Source of the DNA: Promicromonospora iranensis
GTDB lineage: Bacteria > Actinomycetota > Actinomycetes > Actinomycetales > Cellulomonadaceae
DNA: 64,000 nucleotides
Direction: 5' to 3'
NCBI RefSeq assembly: GCF_028994775.1
Contig: NZ_JAJQMN010000001.1
Coordinates: 372,001-436,000, forward strand
Position 1 is the stretch's first letter. Each line of letters starts with the position of its first letter. The notes under the pieces were generated by a model. The model worked only from the letters and a program-made list of their open reading frames with translations, ran no database searches and was not told the origin of the DNA. Positions 37,191 to 44,809 of this stretch are shown in pieces. The translations under genes were made by a program, and so were the position numbers.

Positions 37191-38211
37191 ATGCCTTCCC
37201 CCACCTCTGCCGCCACCCCCGTCACCGTCCTGCGCGACGTGCGCCCCTGGGGCGGCGAGCGCAGCGACCTGTACATCGCGGACGGGGTGATCACGGCCGT
37301 CGTCCCGCACGACCCGGCCGGGCACGCCGCCGGTGACGCGTCCGAGAACGCAGCCGACGTCGGTGGCGGCAGGACTGTCGGCACGGCTGTCGGCACGGCT
37401 GTCGGCGCGGCTGTCGGCAGGGCGGCTACGGACGGCGACGGCGCCGTCGACGGCGCCGGGCTGCTCGCGCTGCCCGGGCTGGTCAACGCGCACGCCCACG
37501 TGGACAAGTCCTGGTGGGGCAAGCCGTGGGTGAGCTACGGCGGTGAGGGCGGGGTGCAGGGCCGCATCGCGCACGAGCGGTCCCACCGCGACGAGCTCGG
37601 CATCCCAGGCGTCGACGTGACGCTCGCCGTGCTGCGCGAGTCCGTCCGCACGGGTACCACCGCGGTGCGCACCCACGTCGACGTCGACCTGGGCGTCGGC
37701 CTGCGCGGCATCGAGGTCGTGCGTGAGGCGGTCGCGGAACGTGGCGCACGGCTTCGCCGTCGGCCAGCTGCCTGCCGCACGCCAGGCCGAGCTGATCGCG
37801 GCGATGGGCGAGGCGGGGATCACCATGACCACCGTCGCGCCGATCGGTGCGGCGCCCCTGCCGCTGCACGCGCTGCGCGACGCCGGGGTCGCCGTCGGCC
37901 TCGGCACGGACGGCATCCGGGACCTGTGGTCCCCCTACGGCACCGGCGACCTGCTCACGCTGACCACGCAGCTCTCGCGTCTGTCCGGCTTCCGCTACGA
38001 CGAGGACCTCGTCACCGCGGCGCGGATCGCCACGGCCGACGCCGGCCGCTTCGTGGGGCGCGCCGTGCACGACCTCGTGGTGGGCGCACCGGCCGACGTC
38101 GTGCTGGTAGACGCCGAGAACGTGCCGGACGCCGTCGTCCGCGCCCCGCGCCGGGCGCTCGTGGTGGCGGGCGGGCGGGTCGTCGCCCGCGACGGCGAGG
38201 TGCTGGTCTGA
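37191..38211 (+). pseudogene. amidohydrolase (cytosine-deaminase-like) broken by an internal deletion and frameshift
   Basis: The first part (37191 to about 37740) codes VTVLRDVRPWGGERSDLYIADGVITAVV... LPGLVNAHAHVDKSWWGKPW... VRTHVDVDLGVGLRGIEVVREAV, with the HAHVDK metal motif. The second part, in another frame (from about 37740), codes NVAHGFAVGQLPAARQAEL... AVGLGTDGIRDLWSPYGTGDLLTLT to VVARDGEVLV. In intact homologues roughly 80-100 residues, including the HLHE metal/catalytic segment, lie between these blocks. Both the loss and the frame change point to an inactivating deletion near 37740. The flanking GntR gene and operator are intact, so the lesion may be recent. Confidence 0.8.
37375..37422. 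repeat. 12-bp tandem repeat in the amidohydrolase pseudogene
   Basis: Four units of CTGTCGGCACGG (the last two with single changes), coding a TAVG-type repeat between the first beta-sandwich strands and the barrel. Confidence 0.85.
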
Positions 38212-38238
38212 CGGGGTTGCTACCGACGGGGTTGCTGC

Positions 38239-38283
38239 GGACCGGGTTGCCACGGACCGGGTTGCCACGGACCGGGTTGCCAC
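38239..38283. repeat. 15-bp tandem repeat after the pseudogene
   Basis: Three exact units of GGACCGGGTTGCCAC, with degenerate copies on both sides (from 38212 to about 38312). Non-coding. Confidence 0.9.
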
Positions 38284-38352
38284 GGACCTGTTGCTGCCGG
38301 CCTGGTTGCTGCCCGAGGGCTCATGACTTCGGTCGGTTGCCCCAGGATCTAG

Positions 38353-38422
38353 ATGACTTCGGTCGGTTGCCATGAGATCGGTCGGTTGACTGACCGATCT
38401 CATGGCAACCGACCGAAGTCAT
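38353..38422. repeat. perfect 31-bp inverted repeat with 8-bp spacer
   Basis: Arms 38353-38383 and 38392-38422 are exact reverse complements. The first 19 bases of the left arm also occur as a direct copy starting at 38323. It can act as a strong terminator for the upstream unit, but the length and the extra copy suggest a small repetitive element rather than a plain terminator. The two genes flanking it point the same way. Confidence 0.9.
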
Positions 38423-38459
38423 TCTCGCGGCGATGCAAGGGACCGAACTCGTTGGGCCC

Positions 38460-38562
38460 GCCCGGGCCCAGCACCAGCACCCGCGCCCACCACCCAGCAC
38501 CCGCGCCCGCCACCCGGCACCCGCCACCCGCCACCCGCCACGCCACCCGCCACATTGATCAA
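38460..38562. repeat. low-complexity CACCCGC-rich tract
   Basis: Irregular repeats of CAGCACCCGCGCC and CACCCGC units, with strong C-over-G skew on the plus strand. It ends before an unusually AT-rich stretch (TTGATCAAACCAATTTCACC) that may hold the promoter of the fuconate dehydratase gene. Confidence 0.75.
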
Positions 38563-38655
38563 ACCAATTTCACCTGGAACACCGGCCCACCTTGACCCTT
38601 GCCCCTGTCATCCGTAGATTGCTCGCAGTTCATCGGATGTTTGCGAGGGAGCGGC

Positions 38656-40011
38656 ATGGCCACGATCACAGGCGTCCGGGTCGAGGACGTACGGTTTCCG
38701 ACGTCGGTCACCGCCGACGGCTCCGACGCGATGAACAAGGACGCCGACTACTCGGCGGCCTACGTCGTGCTCGAGACGGACGCGCCCGACCCGGACGATC
38801 CCGGCGGCGCGACGCTCGGCGGGTACGGGCTGACGTTCACCATCGGCCGGGGCAACGACATCGTCGCCGAGGCCGCGCGCCAGCAGGCGGTGGGCTTGAT
38901 CGGCCGGGACGTGGACGAGCTGGCCGCCGACATGGGCGCCGTCTACCGCGACCTGACGTCCGACAGCCAGCTGCGCTGGCTCGGCCCCGAGAAGGGCGTG
39001 GTGCACCTGTCGCTGGCCGCCGTGCTCAATGCCGCGTGGGACCTGGTCGCCCGCCGGGCGGGCAAGCCGCTCTGGCGCGTGCTGGTCGACATGACGCCCG
39101 AGGAGCTGGTCGACGTCGCCGACCTGCGCTACCTCTCCGACGCCCTGACGCGCGACGAGGCGCTGGACCTCCTCCGCGCTCGCGCCGACACCAAGCAGGA
39201 CCGCATCGCCGCCCTGGAACGGACCGGCTACCCGGTGTACACGACGTCGGCCGGATGGCTCGGCTACAGCGACGACAAGCTCCGGCGCCTGTGCCAGGAG
39301 GCCGTCGACGCCGGGTATCAGCACGTGAAGCTCAAGGTCGGCGCGGACCTCGCCGAGGACATCCGCCGCCTGACCATCGCGCGCGAGGTGCTGGGCCCCG
39401 ACCGCGCGCTGATGATCGACGCCAACCAGGTCTGGGACGTGCCGCAGGCGATCGAGTGGATGGGCGTGCTGGCCCGGTTCGACCCGCTGTGGATCGAGGA
39501 GCCGACGTCGCCCGACGACATCCTCGGGCACGCCGCGGTGCGCCGCGCCGTCGCGCCGGTGGGGGTGGCGACGGGCGAGCACTGCCACAACCGCGTCATG
39601 TTCAAGCAGCTCTTCCAGGCGGGCGCCATCGACTACTGCCAGCTCGACACCGGGCGGCTCGCGAGCATCAACGAGATAGTCGCCGTCCTCCTGCTCGCGG
39701 CGAAGTTCGGCGTCCCGGTGTGCCCGCACGCGGGCGGCGTCGGCCTGTGCGAGATGGTGCAGCACGTCTCCGTGCTCGACTACGTGGCGATCGGCGCCGA
39801 CCTCGACGGCCGCGTGACCGAGTACGTGGACCATCTGCACGAGCACTTCACCGACCCGTGCCTCGTCGCCGACCGCGGCGCGGGCACCGCCTACGTGCTG
39901 CCCGCCCTGCCCGGCTACTCCACGCGCATGTACGAAAGTTCCCTGGACCGGTTCAGGTTCCCGCACGGGACGTACTGGGTGCGCGATACTTCCGACCATG
40001 TCCCGCACTGA
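38656..40011 (+). CDS. fucD: L-fuconate dehydratase (enolase superfamily)
   Basis: A 451-residue protein. It dehydrates L-fuconate to 2-keto-3-deoxy-L-fuconate. Family blocks: VRFPTSVTADGSDAMNKDADYSAAYVVLETD near the N-terminus, HVKLKVGADLAEDIRRL (KxK base), MIDANQVWD, LWIEEPTSPDD and GVATGEHCHNRVMFKQL (metal ligands and active-site loop). Length equals known FucD/ENOSF1 proteins. The ATG at 38656 follows GAGGGA. Neighbours (GntR, aldo/keto reductase, SDR and lactonase-like amidohydrolase) fit the oxidative fucose route. Overlaps the next gene by 14 bp. Confidence 0.88.
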   Translation: MATITGVRVEDVRFPTSVTADGSDAMNKDADYSAAYVVLETDAPDPDDPGGATLGGYGLTFTIGRGNDIVAEAARQQAVGLIGRDVDELAADMGAVYRDLTSDSQLRWLGPEKGVVHLSLAAVLNAAWDLVARRAGKPLWRVLVDMTPEELVDVADLRYLSDALTRDEALDLLRARADTKQDRIAALERTGYPVYTTSAGWLGYSDDKLRRLCQEAVDAGYQHVKLKVGADLAEDIRRLTIAREVLGPDRALMIDANQVWDVPQAIEWMGVLARFDPLWIEEPTSPDDILGHAAVRRAVAPVGVATGEHCHNRVMFKQLFQAGAIDYCQLDTGRLASINEIVAVLLLAAKFGVPVCPHAGGVGLCEMVQHVSVLDYVAIGADLDGRVTEYVDHLHEHFTDPCLVADRGAGTAYVLPALPGYSTRMYESSLDRFRFPHGTYWVRDTSDHVPH

Positions 40012-40693
40012 CGAGGTCGTCGACGGCATCCGGAGGATGATCCTCGACGGACGGCTGCGCCCCGGCGACCGGCTGCCCGTCGAGAAGGACCTGGCCGACA
40101 CGCTCAAGGTCTCCCGCGGCTCGCTGAGGGAGGGCGTCCGCGCCCTGTCCATGCTCGGCGTCGTGCACACCCGCCAGGGTGACGGCACGTACGTCACCAG
40201 CCTGGACCCGGCGCGCCTGCTCTCCCCCATGGCCATGGTCCTGGACCTCCAGGACGACGACGCCATGCCCGCCTTCCACAGCGTGCGCCGCCTGCTGGAG
40301 ACGGAGGCCGCCGGCCTGGCGGCGACCCGGATGTCCGATGCGGCGGTCGCCGAGGCGCGGGCCATCCTGGACGAGGTCGTCACCGTGCTGCACGGCTCCC
40401 CCGTGGACCACGACAAGTTCATCGAGATCGACATCGCGTTCCACCGGGTCATCGCCGCGCACACGGGCAACCCCGTGCTGGAGGCGCTCATCGAGTCGTT
40501 CGCCGGCCGCACCGTCCGGGCGCGCCTGTGGCGGGGCCTGCACACCGAGGGCATCGAGGAACGCACGCACGACGAGCACGAGGCCATCTGGCGCGCGCTC
40601 GCCGCGCGGGACCCCGAGGCGGCCCGCATCCGGATGGCGAGCCACCTCCTGGGCGTCGAGGACTCGCTCCCGAGACCGGAGACCCTGGAGTAA
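39998..40693 (+). CDS. GntR family regulator, FCD subfamily, of the fucose locus
   Basis: A 231-residue protein. Helix-turn-helix VVDGIRRMILDGRLRPGDRLPVEKDLADTLKVSRGSLREGVRALSMLGVVHTRQGDGTYV. The FCD domain carries the ligand-binding histidines (EIDIAFHRVIAAHTGNPVLEALI and THDEHEAIWRALAARDPEAARIRMASHL). Its start lies inside the fucD coding region, so the genes are translated together. It presumably senses a pathway acid intermediate. Downstream hairpin 40699-40761 ends the transcript. Confidence 0.88.
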   Translation: MSRTDEVVDGIRRMILDGRLRPGDRLPVEKDLADTLKVSRGSLREGVRALSMLGVVHTRQGDGTYVTSLDPARLLSPMAMVLDLQDDDAMPAFHSVRRLLETEAAGLAATRMSDAAVAEARAILDEVVTVLHGSPVDHDKFIEIDIAFHRVIAAHTGNPVLEALIESFAGRTVRARLWRGLHTEGIEERTHDEHEAIWRALAARDPEAARIRMASHLLGVEDSLPRPETLE

Positions 40694-40698
40694 AGCTC

Positions 40699-40761
40699 CG
40701 TTGAGTGCTGGCTATTTGCGCTCCTGCATGCGCTGGGAGCGCAGATAGCCAGCACTCAACG
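40699..40761. terminator. bidirectional hairpin terminator between GntR and aldo/keto reductase genes
   Basis: Outer stem 40699-40715 with 40745-40761 (17 bp perfect), one T-G mismatch, inner stem 40717-40724 with 40736-40743 (8 bp perfect), 11-nt loop. It starts 5 bp after the regulator's stop and touches the convergent gene's stop, so it serves both. Confidence 0.88.
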
Positions 40762-40762
40762 A

Positions 40763-41752
40763 CTACTCGTCGGGGACGGCGGCCTCCGCGAGCAGGCCGG
40801 CGTCGGCCAGGGCCTGCCACAGGGCCGCCGGCACGCGGGCCGCGGCGCGCTCCCCGGCCTGTCGCGCCTGCTCCGGCGTCCCGAGCCCGACGACGGTGCT
40901 CGCGACCGCGGGGTGGGTGCGCACGTACGCGAGCGCCGCCTGCGGGAGCGTGACGCCGTGGTCCTCGCAGACGGCGGCGATCCGCCGGGCGCGTTCGAGC
41001 AGCCCCGCGGCCGCCGGCGCGTAGTCGTACGTCGCGTCCGGCGGCGGGGCGTCGTACGCCAGGATGCCCGAGTTGTAGGCGGCAGCGGCCACCACCGCCA
41101 CCCCCCGCTCGGCCGCCGCGGGCAGCAGGTCGGCCAGCGCGGGCTGCTCCAGGAGGGTGAACCGCCCGGCACACATGACGACGTCGACGTCGGTCTCCCG
41201 GACGAACCGGGTGAGCATCGCCGACTGGTTCATCCCGGCGCCGACCGCGCCGACGACCCCCTGGTCCCGCAGCTCGACGAGCGCGGGGAGCGCCTCGTGC
41301 GCCGCCTGCTCCCAGTGGTCGTCCGGGTCGTGCAGGTAAACCACGTCCACCCGGTCCAGGCCGGTGCGCTCCAGGCTCGCCTCGAGCGACCGCAGGACGC
41401 CGTCGCGGGAGAAGTCCCAGACCCGGCGGGCGATGGCGGGCACCTCGAACACGTCGGGGTCGCTACGGTGCGCCGTCTCCGGTGACGGGACGAGCAGCCG
41501 CCCCACCTTGGTGGACACCACCACCTCGTCCCGCGGGCGGGTGCGCAGGAACGCGCCCAGCCGGCGCTCGGACAGGCCGAGGCCGTAGTGCGGCGCGGTG
41601 TCGAAGTACCGGATCCCGGCCGCCCAGGCGGCCTCGAACGTCGCGTGCGCCTCCTCGTCGGTGGTCGCCCGGTACAGGTTGCCCGCGGGCGCGGCGCCGA
41701 GGCCGAGCGTGGTGAGCCGAACCCTGGTGGCGCGCACCGCCGTCGTCCGCAT
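40763..41752 (-). CDS. aldo/keto reductase, probable L-fucose (aldose) 1-dehydrogenase
   Basis: A 329-residue (beta/alpha)8 NAD(P) enzyme. Motifs: TLGLGAAPAGNLYRATTDEEAHATFEAAWAAGIRYFDTAPHYGLGLSERRLG (catalytic Asp and Tyr), VVSTKVGRLL (catalytic Lys) and VDVVYLHDPDDHW. The group includes D-threo-aldose/L-fucose dehydrogenases, which produce the lactone that begins the oxidative fucose pathway. That substrate is inferred from context. The ATG at 41752 follows GGGAAGGGAACG. It follows the SDR gene on the same strand with a 12-bp repeat between. Confidence 0.82.
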   Translation of the reverse strand: MRTTAVRATRVRLTTLGLGAAPAGNLYRATTDEEAHATFEAAWAAGIRYFDTAPHYGLGLSERRLGAFLRTRPRDEVVVSTKVGRLLVPSPETAHRSDPDVFEVPAIARRVWDFSRDGVLRSLEASLERTGLDRVDVVYLHDPDDHWEQAAHEALPALVELRDQGVVGAVGAGMNQSAMLTRFVRETDVDVVMCAGRFTLLEQPALADLLPAAAERGVAVVAAAAYNSGILAYDAPPPDATYDYAPAAAGLLERARRIAAVCEDHGVTLPQAALAYVRTHPAVASTVVGLGTPEQARQAGERAAARVPAALWQALADAGLLAEAAVPDE

Positions 41753-41800
41753 CGTGTGACGTTCCCTTCCCGGTGCCTGTCCCGTTTTTTGTCCTGTTCC

Positions 41801-41836
41801 CGTTCCCGCGCCCGTTCCCGCGCCCGTTCCCACGCC
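41801..41836. repeat. 12-bp tandem repeat between SDR and aldo/keto reductase genes
   Basis: Three units of CGTTCCCGCGCC, the last with one change. It is preceded by a T-rich stretch (41785-41790, plus strand), rare in this DNA. Confidence 0.85.
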
Positions 41837-41842
41837 CGCGCC

Positions 41843-42679
41843 CTAGCCCTGACCGGGGGCGCGGGTGCGCAGCGCGTGCGAGCCGCCGTCCACGGCGAGC
41901 ATCGCACCGGTGGTGGCGGCGGCCAGCGGGCTCGCCAGGTAGCAGACGGCGTGCGCGATCTCGTCGGCGCTGACGAGCCGGCCGGAGGGCTGGCGTGCCT
42001 CCAGCGCCGCCCGCTCGGCGGCGGGATCGTCGGCGGCGTCGAGCAGGCGGCTCACCCACGGGGTGTCGGCGGTCCCCGGGTTGACGCAGTTGACGCGGAT
42101 GCCCTCGCGCACGTGGTCGGCGGCCATGGCGAGGGTGAGCGCCTGGACCGCGCCCTTGGACGCCGAGTACAGGGCACGGTTCGGCAGCCCGGTCCATGCG
42201 GCGATCGAGCACGTGTTCACGACGGCGGCGTGCGGCGACTCGCGCAGGTACGGCAGCGCGGCGCGGGTCACCCGGACGATCCCGAGCACGTTGACGTCCA
42301 GCACCCGCAGCCACTCCGCGTCGTCGTTGTCGGCGACGGTGCCCTGGGCTCCGATCCCCGCGTTGTTGGCGACGACGTCGATGCCGCCCATCGCCTCCGC
42401 GGCGGCCGTCACGGCGGCGCGCACCGCCCCGTCGTCGGTCACGTCGGCCACCTGGGCCCCGGCGCCCGCGGGAACACCGTCCGCCACCCGGTCGATGGAC
42501 GTCACCTGCGCGCCGCGCGCGAGCATGGCGCGCACGATCGCCGCACCGATGCCCGACGCGCCGCCCGTGACGACGGCCCGCACCCCGGCGAGCTCGCCCG
42601 CGGACCCTGCCATCGTGGTTCCTGCTGTGCTTCCTGCTGTGCTTCCTGCTCTGGCCTCGGACGTGCTCTCCGATGTCAT
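41843..42679 (-). CDS. SDR family oxidoreductase, probable 2-keto-3-deoxy-L-fuconate dehydrogenase
   Basis: A 278-residue Rossmann enzyme. NAD site AVVTGGASGIGAAIVRAML, NNAG motif DVVANNAGIGA, and catalytic Ser/Tyr/Lys in NTCSIAAWTGLPNRALYSASKGAVQAL. The end is MLAVDGGSHALRT. Within this cluster the most economical role is oxidation of 2-keto-3-deoxy-L-fuconate to the 2,4-diketo acid. The ATG at 42679 overlaps the amidohydrolase stop by 4 bp (ATGA). The N-terminus contains AGSTAGSTAGTT repeats; an internal ATG at 42613 behind AGGAACC may be the true start. Confidence 0.83.
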   Translation of the reverse strand: MTSESTSEARAGSTAGSTAGTTMAGSAGELAGVRAVVTGGASGIGAAIVRAMLARGAQVTSIDRVADGVPAGAGAQVADVTDDGAVRAAVTAAAEAMGGIDVVANNAGIGAQGTVADNDDAEWLRVLDVNVLGIVRVTRAALPYLRESPHAAVVNTCSIAAWTGLPNRALYSASKGAVQALTLAMAADHVREGIRVNCVNPGTADTPWVSRLLDAADDPAAERAALEARQPSGRLVSADEIAHAVCYLASPLAAATTGAMLAVDGGSHALRTRAPGQG

Positions 42680-43608
42680 GCGTGACTCTCCTCCAGTTGG
42701 TAGACCCGTCGCGCGGTCCCGGCCCACACGGCCGCGGACTCGTCCTCGCTCAGCCCGGCGAGCAGGTCGCCGAGCGTCGCCATCCACCCGCCGTAGTCGC
42801 TCGCGAGCAGGCACACGGGCCAGTCGGAACCGAACATGAGCCGGTCCGGGCCGAACACCTCGAGCGCCCGGTCGACGGCGGGCCGCAGGTCGTCGGGCCG
42901 CCACGCGTCCCAGCGCGCCTCGGTGACCAGGCCCGACAGCTTGGCGGTCACGTTCGGGCGGGCAGCCAGGTCGGTGAGGTCCCGCTCCCAGGCGGCCAGA
43001 CGGGCGGCGTTGCCCGCACCCCCGCCGGGGTCGAGGCGTGGCTTGCCCAGGTGGTCGAGGACGAAGGAGACCTCGGGGAGCGCCGCGGCGAGCCGCGCGC
43101 ACGCCGGCAGCTGTTCGGCACGCACCACCAGGTCGAACACGAGGTCGGGCACCTGGCCGGACACGAGGCCGCCGGTGCTCGGTGCGCCGGCCGAGCACGC
43201 GGCGGCGATCCCGCGGCGCACGTCCGCACGGTCCAGGTAGGCAGGGTCGGACTCGGCCTGCACCTGCGTGCGGATGCCGACCAGGGCTCCGCCTCCGGGA
43301 CCCGACCGCAGCGCGCCGACGCGGTCGGCCACCCCGGGGTCCAGAAGGTCCGCCCAGGCGACGACGCCGCCGATCCGGGCCGCGCGTCCGGCGCCGGACG
43401 CCGTGATCGCCAGGAGCTCACGGCCCTCCGACCACAGGTTCGCGGACTGGACGACGACCGTCGTGCTCACCCCGTGGGCCGCGGCGGGCAGGTCGGCAGG
43501 CGTGAAGTCGGCGTTGATGGCCGCCATCACGACCGGGTCGATCCAGCCCTGGGGCGTACGCGAGCGCACCCACAGGTGATGGTGCGCGTCCACGACGTCG
43601 TGCGGCAC
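42676..43608 (-). CDS. amidohydrolase family 2 protein, probable L-fucono-1,5-lactonase
   Basis: A 310-residue TIM-barrel hydrolase. DVVDAHHHLWVRSRTPQGWID holds the HxH-type start of COG3618 lactonases. Further motifs are VSFVLDHLGKPRLDPG, NVTAKLSGLVTEARWDAWRPDDL and DRLMFGSDWPVCLLASDYGG, the set seen in fuconolactonase and rhamnonolactonase. It would hydrolyse the lactone made by the aldose dehydrogenase. The start is GTG at 43608 with GAGGGG upstream. First gene of the minus-strand fucose operon. Confidence 0.86.
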   Translation of the reverse strand: MPHDVVDAHHHLWVRSRTPQGWIDPVVMAAINADFTPADLPAAAHGVSTTVVVQSANLWSEGRELLAITASGAGRAARIGGVVAWADLLDPGVADRVGALRSGPGGGALVGIRTQVQAESDPAYLDRADVRRGIAAACSAGAPSTGGLVSGQVPDLVFDLVVRAEQLPACARLAAALPEVSFVLDHLGKPRLDPGGGAGNAARLAAWERDLTDLAARPNVTAKLSGLVTEARWDAWRPDDLRPAVDRALEVFGPDRLMFGSDWPVCLLASDYGGWMATLGDLLAGLSEDESAAVWAGTARRVYQLEESHA

Positions 43609-43638
43609 GTTGCCCCTCTCTGGCGTCGTCGTCCAGAA

Positions 43639-43649
43639 ACATCAGATGT
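43639..43649. promoter_or_regulatory. ACATCAGATGT palindrome upstream of the fucose operon
   Basis: A perfect 5+1+5 palindrome, followed by the AT-rich ATAACA, 31 bp before the lactonase start. It is flanked by outer arms TCGTCGT/ACGACGA. A likely target of the locus FCD regulator, by inference; no equally good copy was noticed in front of fucD. Confidence 0.4.
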
Positions 43650-43707
43650 ATAACACGACGACTGCCAGCAGCAACACCCCGGAGCGGCCTGCTTCCCCTG
43701 CTCGCAC

Positions 43708-44718
43708 CTACTCCTGCGGCTCGTCCTTCGCCTTGACCTTGCCGGCCGTGAGCGAGCCCGCATGGGCTTTCTCGTCCGGCAGGCCACGCGTCCTGATGAG
43801 GCTCGCGACGGTCGCCACGGCCAGCACACCGAGGACGACGCCGAGGCTCAGCGAGGTCGAGATCTCGGGGATCGACTCGTCGATGTCGACGTGCGCCCAG
43901 TGCAGGATCAGCTTGACGCCGATGAACGCCAGGATGACCGCCAGGCCGGCCGAGAGGTACACGAGCCGGTCGAGCAGACCCTTGACGAGGAAGAACAGTG
44001 CGCGCAGGCCCAGCAGCGCGAACGCGTTGGCGGTGAAGACGATGTATGCCTCCTCCGTGACGCCGAACACGGCGGGGATCGAGTCGAGGGCGAACAGCAG
44101 GTCGACGCTGCCGATGGCGATGAGCACGATGAACAGCGGGGTGACGACCCGGCGGCCGTCCTCCTTCGCGAAGAGCCTGCCGCCGATGTAGCCCTCGCTG
44201 ACGGGCAGGAACCGGCGCGCGCCGCGCACCATCAGGTTGCTCTCGATGTCCGGGTCCTCGTTCCGGTGCCGGAACAGCTGCACCGCCGTGTAGAGCAGCA
44301 GCAGCCCGAACAGCAGGAAGGTGAACGAGAACAGGCTGATGAGGGACGCGCCCAGCGCGATGAAGATGGCGCGCATGATCAGCGCGAGCACGATGCCGAA
44401 GACGAGGACCTTGTGCTGGTGCTTGTCCGGGACCGCGAAGGTGTTCATGATGATCACGAACACGAACAGGTTGTCGACCGACAGGCTCTTCTCGATGATG
44501 TAGCCCGCGAAGTACTCGGTCCCCGCCGCGTTCCCGAACTGCAGCCCGAACCAGATGCCGAACCCGATGGCCACCGCGATGTAAAAGACTGACCAGGCGG
44601 TAGCCTCCTTGAACCCGACGTGGTGCGGGCGCGCCGCCGCCAGCGCCAGGTCCACTGCCAGCAGCAGGATGATGAAGCCGATGGTCACGCCCCACGTGAG
44701 CAGGCTGATGTCGAGCAA
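43708..44718 (-). CDS. TerC family integral membrane protein
   Basis: A 336-residue protein with about nine membrane segments. Family markers: VTIGFIILLLAVDLALA, YFAGYIIEKSLSVDNLFVFVIIMNTFAVP (the conserved ExSLSxDN), and ATPLF-like VVTPLFIVLIAIGSVDLLFALDSIPAVFGVTEEAYIVFTANAFALLGLRALFF. The two acidic metal-site segments are intact, so manganese or other divalent-metal export is plausible. A TTG at 44718 with GGAGG six bases upstream is the best start; an in-frame ATG at 44778 has no ribosome site and would put the leader inside the protein. Confidence 0.85.
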   Translation of the reverse strand: MLDISLLTWGVTIGFIILLLAVDLALAAARPHHVGFKEATAWSVFYIAVAIGFGIWFGLQFGNAAGTEYFAGYIIEKSLSVDNLFVFVIIMNTFAVPDKHQHKVLVFGIVLALIMRAIFIALGASLISLFSFTFLLFGLLLLYTAVQLFRHRNEDPDIESNLMVRGARRFLPVSEGYIGGRLFAKEDGRRVVTPLFIVLIAIGSVDLLFALDSIPAVFGVTEEAYIVFTANAFALLGLRALFFLVKGLLDRLVYLSAGLAVILAFIGVKLILHWAHVDIDESIPEISTSLSLGVVLGVLAVATVASLIRTRGLPDEKAHAGSLTAGKVKAKDEPQE

Positions 44719-44809
44719 GAGAATCCTCCGTCGGATCGCTGGCACCGGAGCTCCGGGCTGATGCTGCAGGACTGCCATTATTGAATATCTTTTGTTTCGA
44801 GGAGATCTC
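44719..44809. promoter_or_regulatory. divergent promoter region TerC / IlvD with AT-rich core
   Basis: The stretch 44775-44800 (CATTATTGAATATCTTTTGT...) is strikingly AT-rich for this DNA and lies between the divergent TerC and ilvD starts. It contains TATTCA on the minus strand and TATCTT on the plus strand as possible -10 elements. Exact start points cannot be fixed. Confidence 0.5.

Noticed and set aside
38239-38562. repeat region considered as a CRISPR array
   Set aside because: Units are contiguous or irregular with no unique spacers of constant length, and no cas genes are present.
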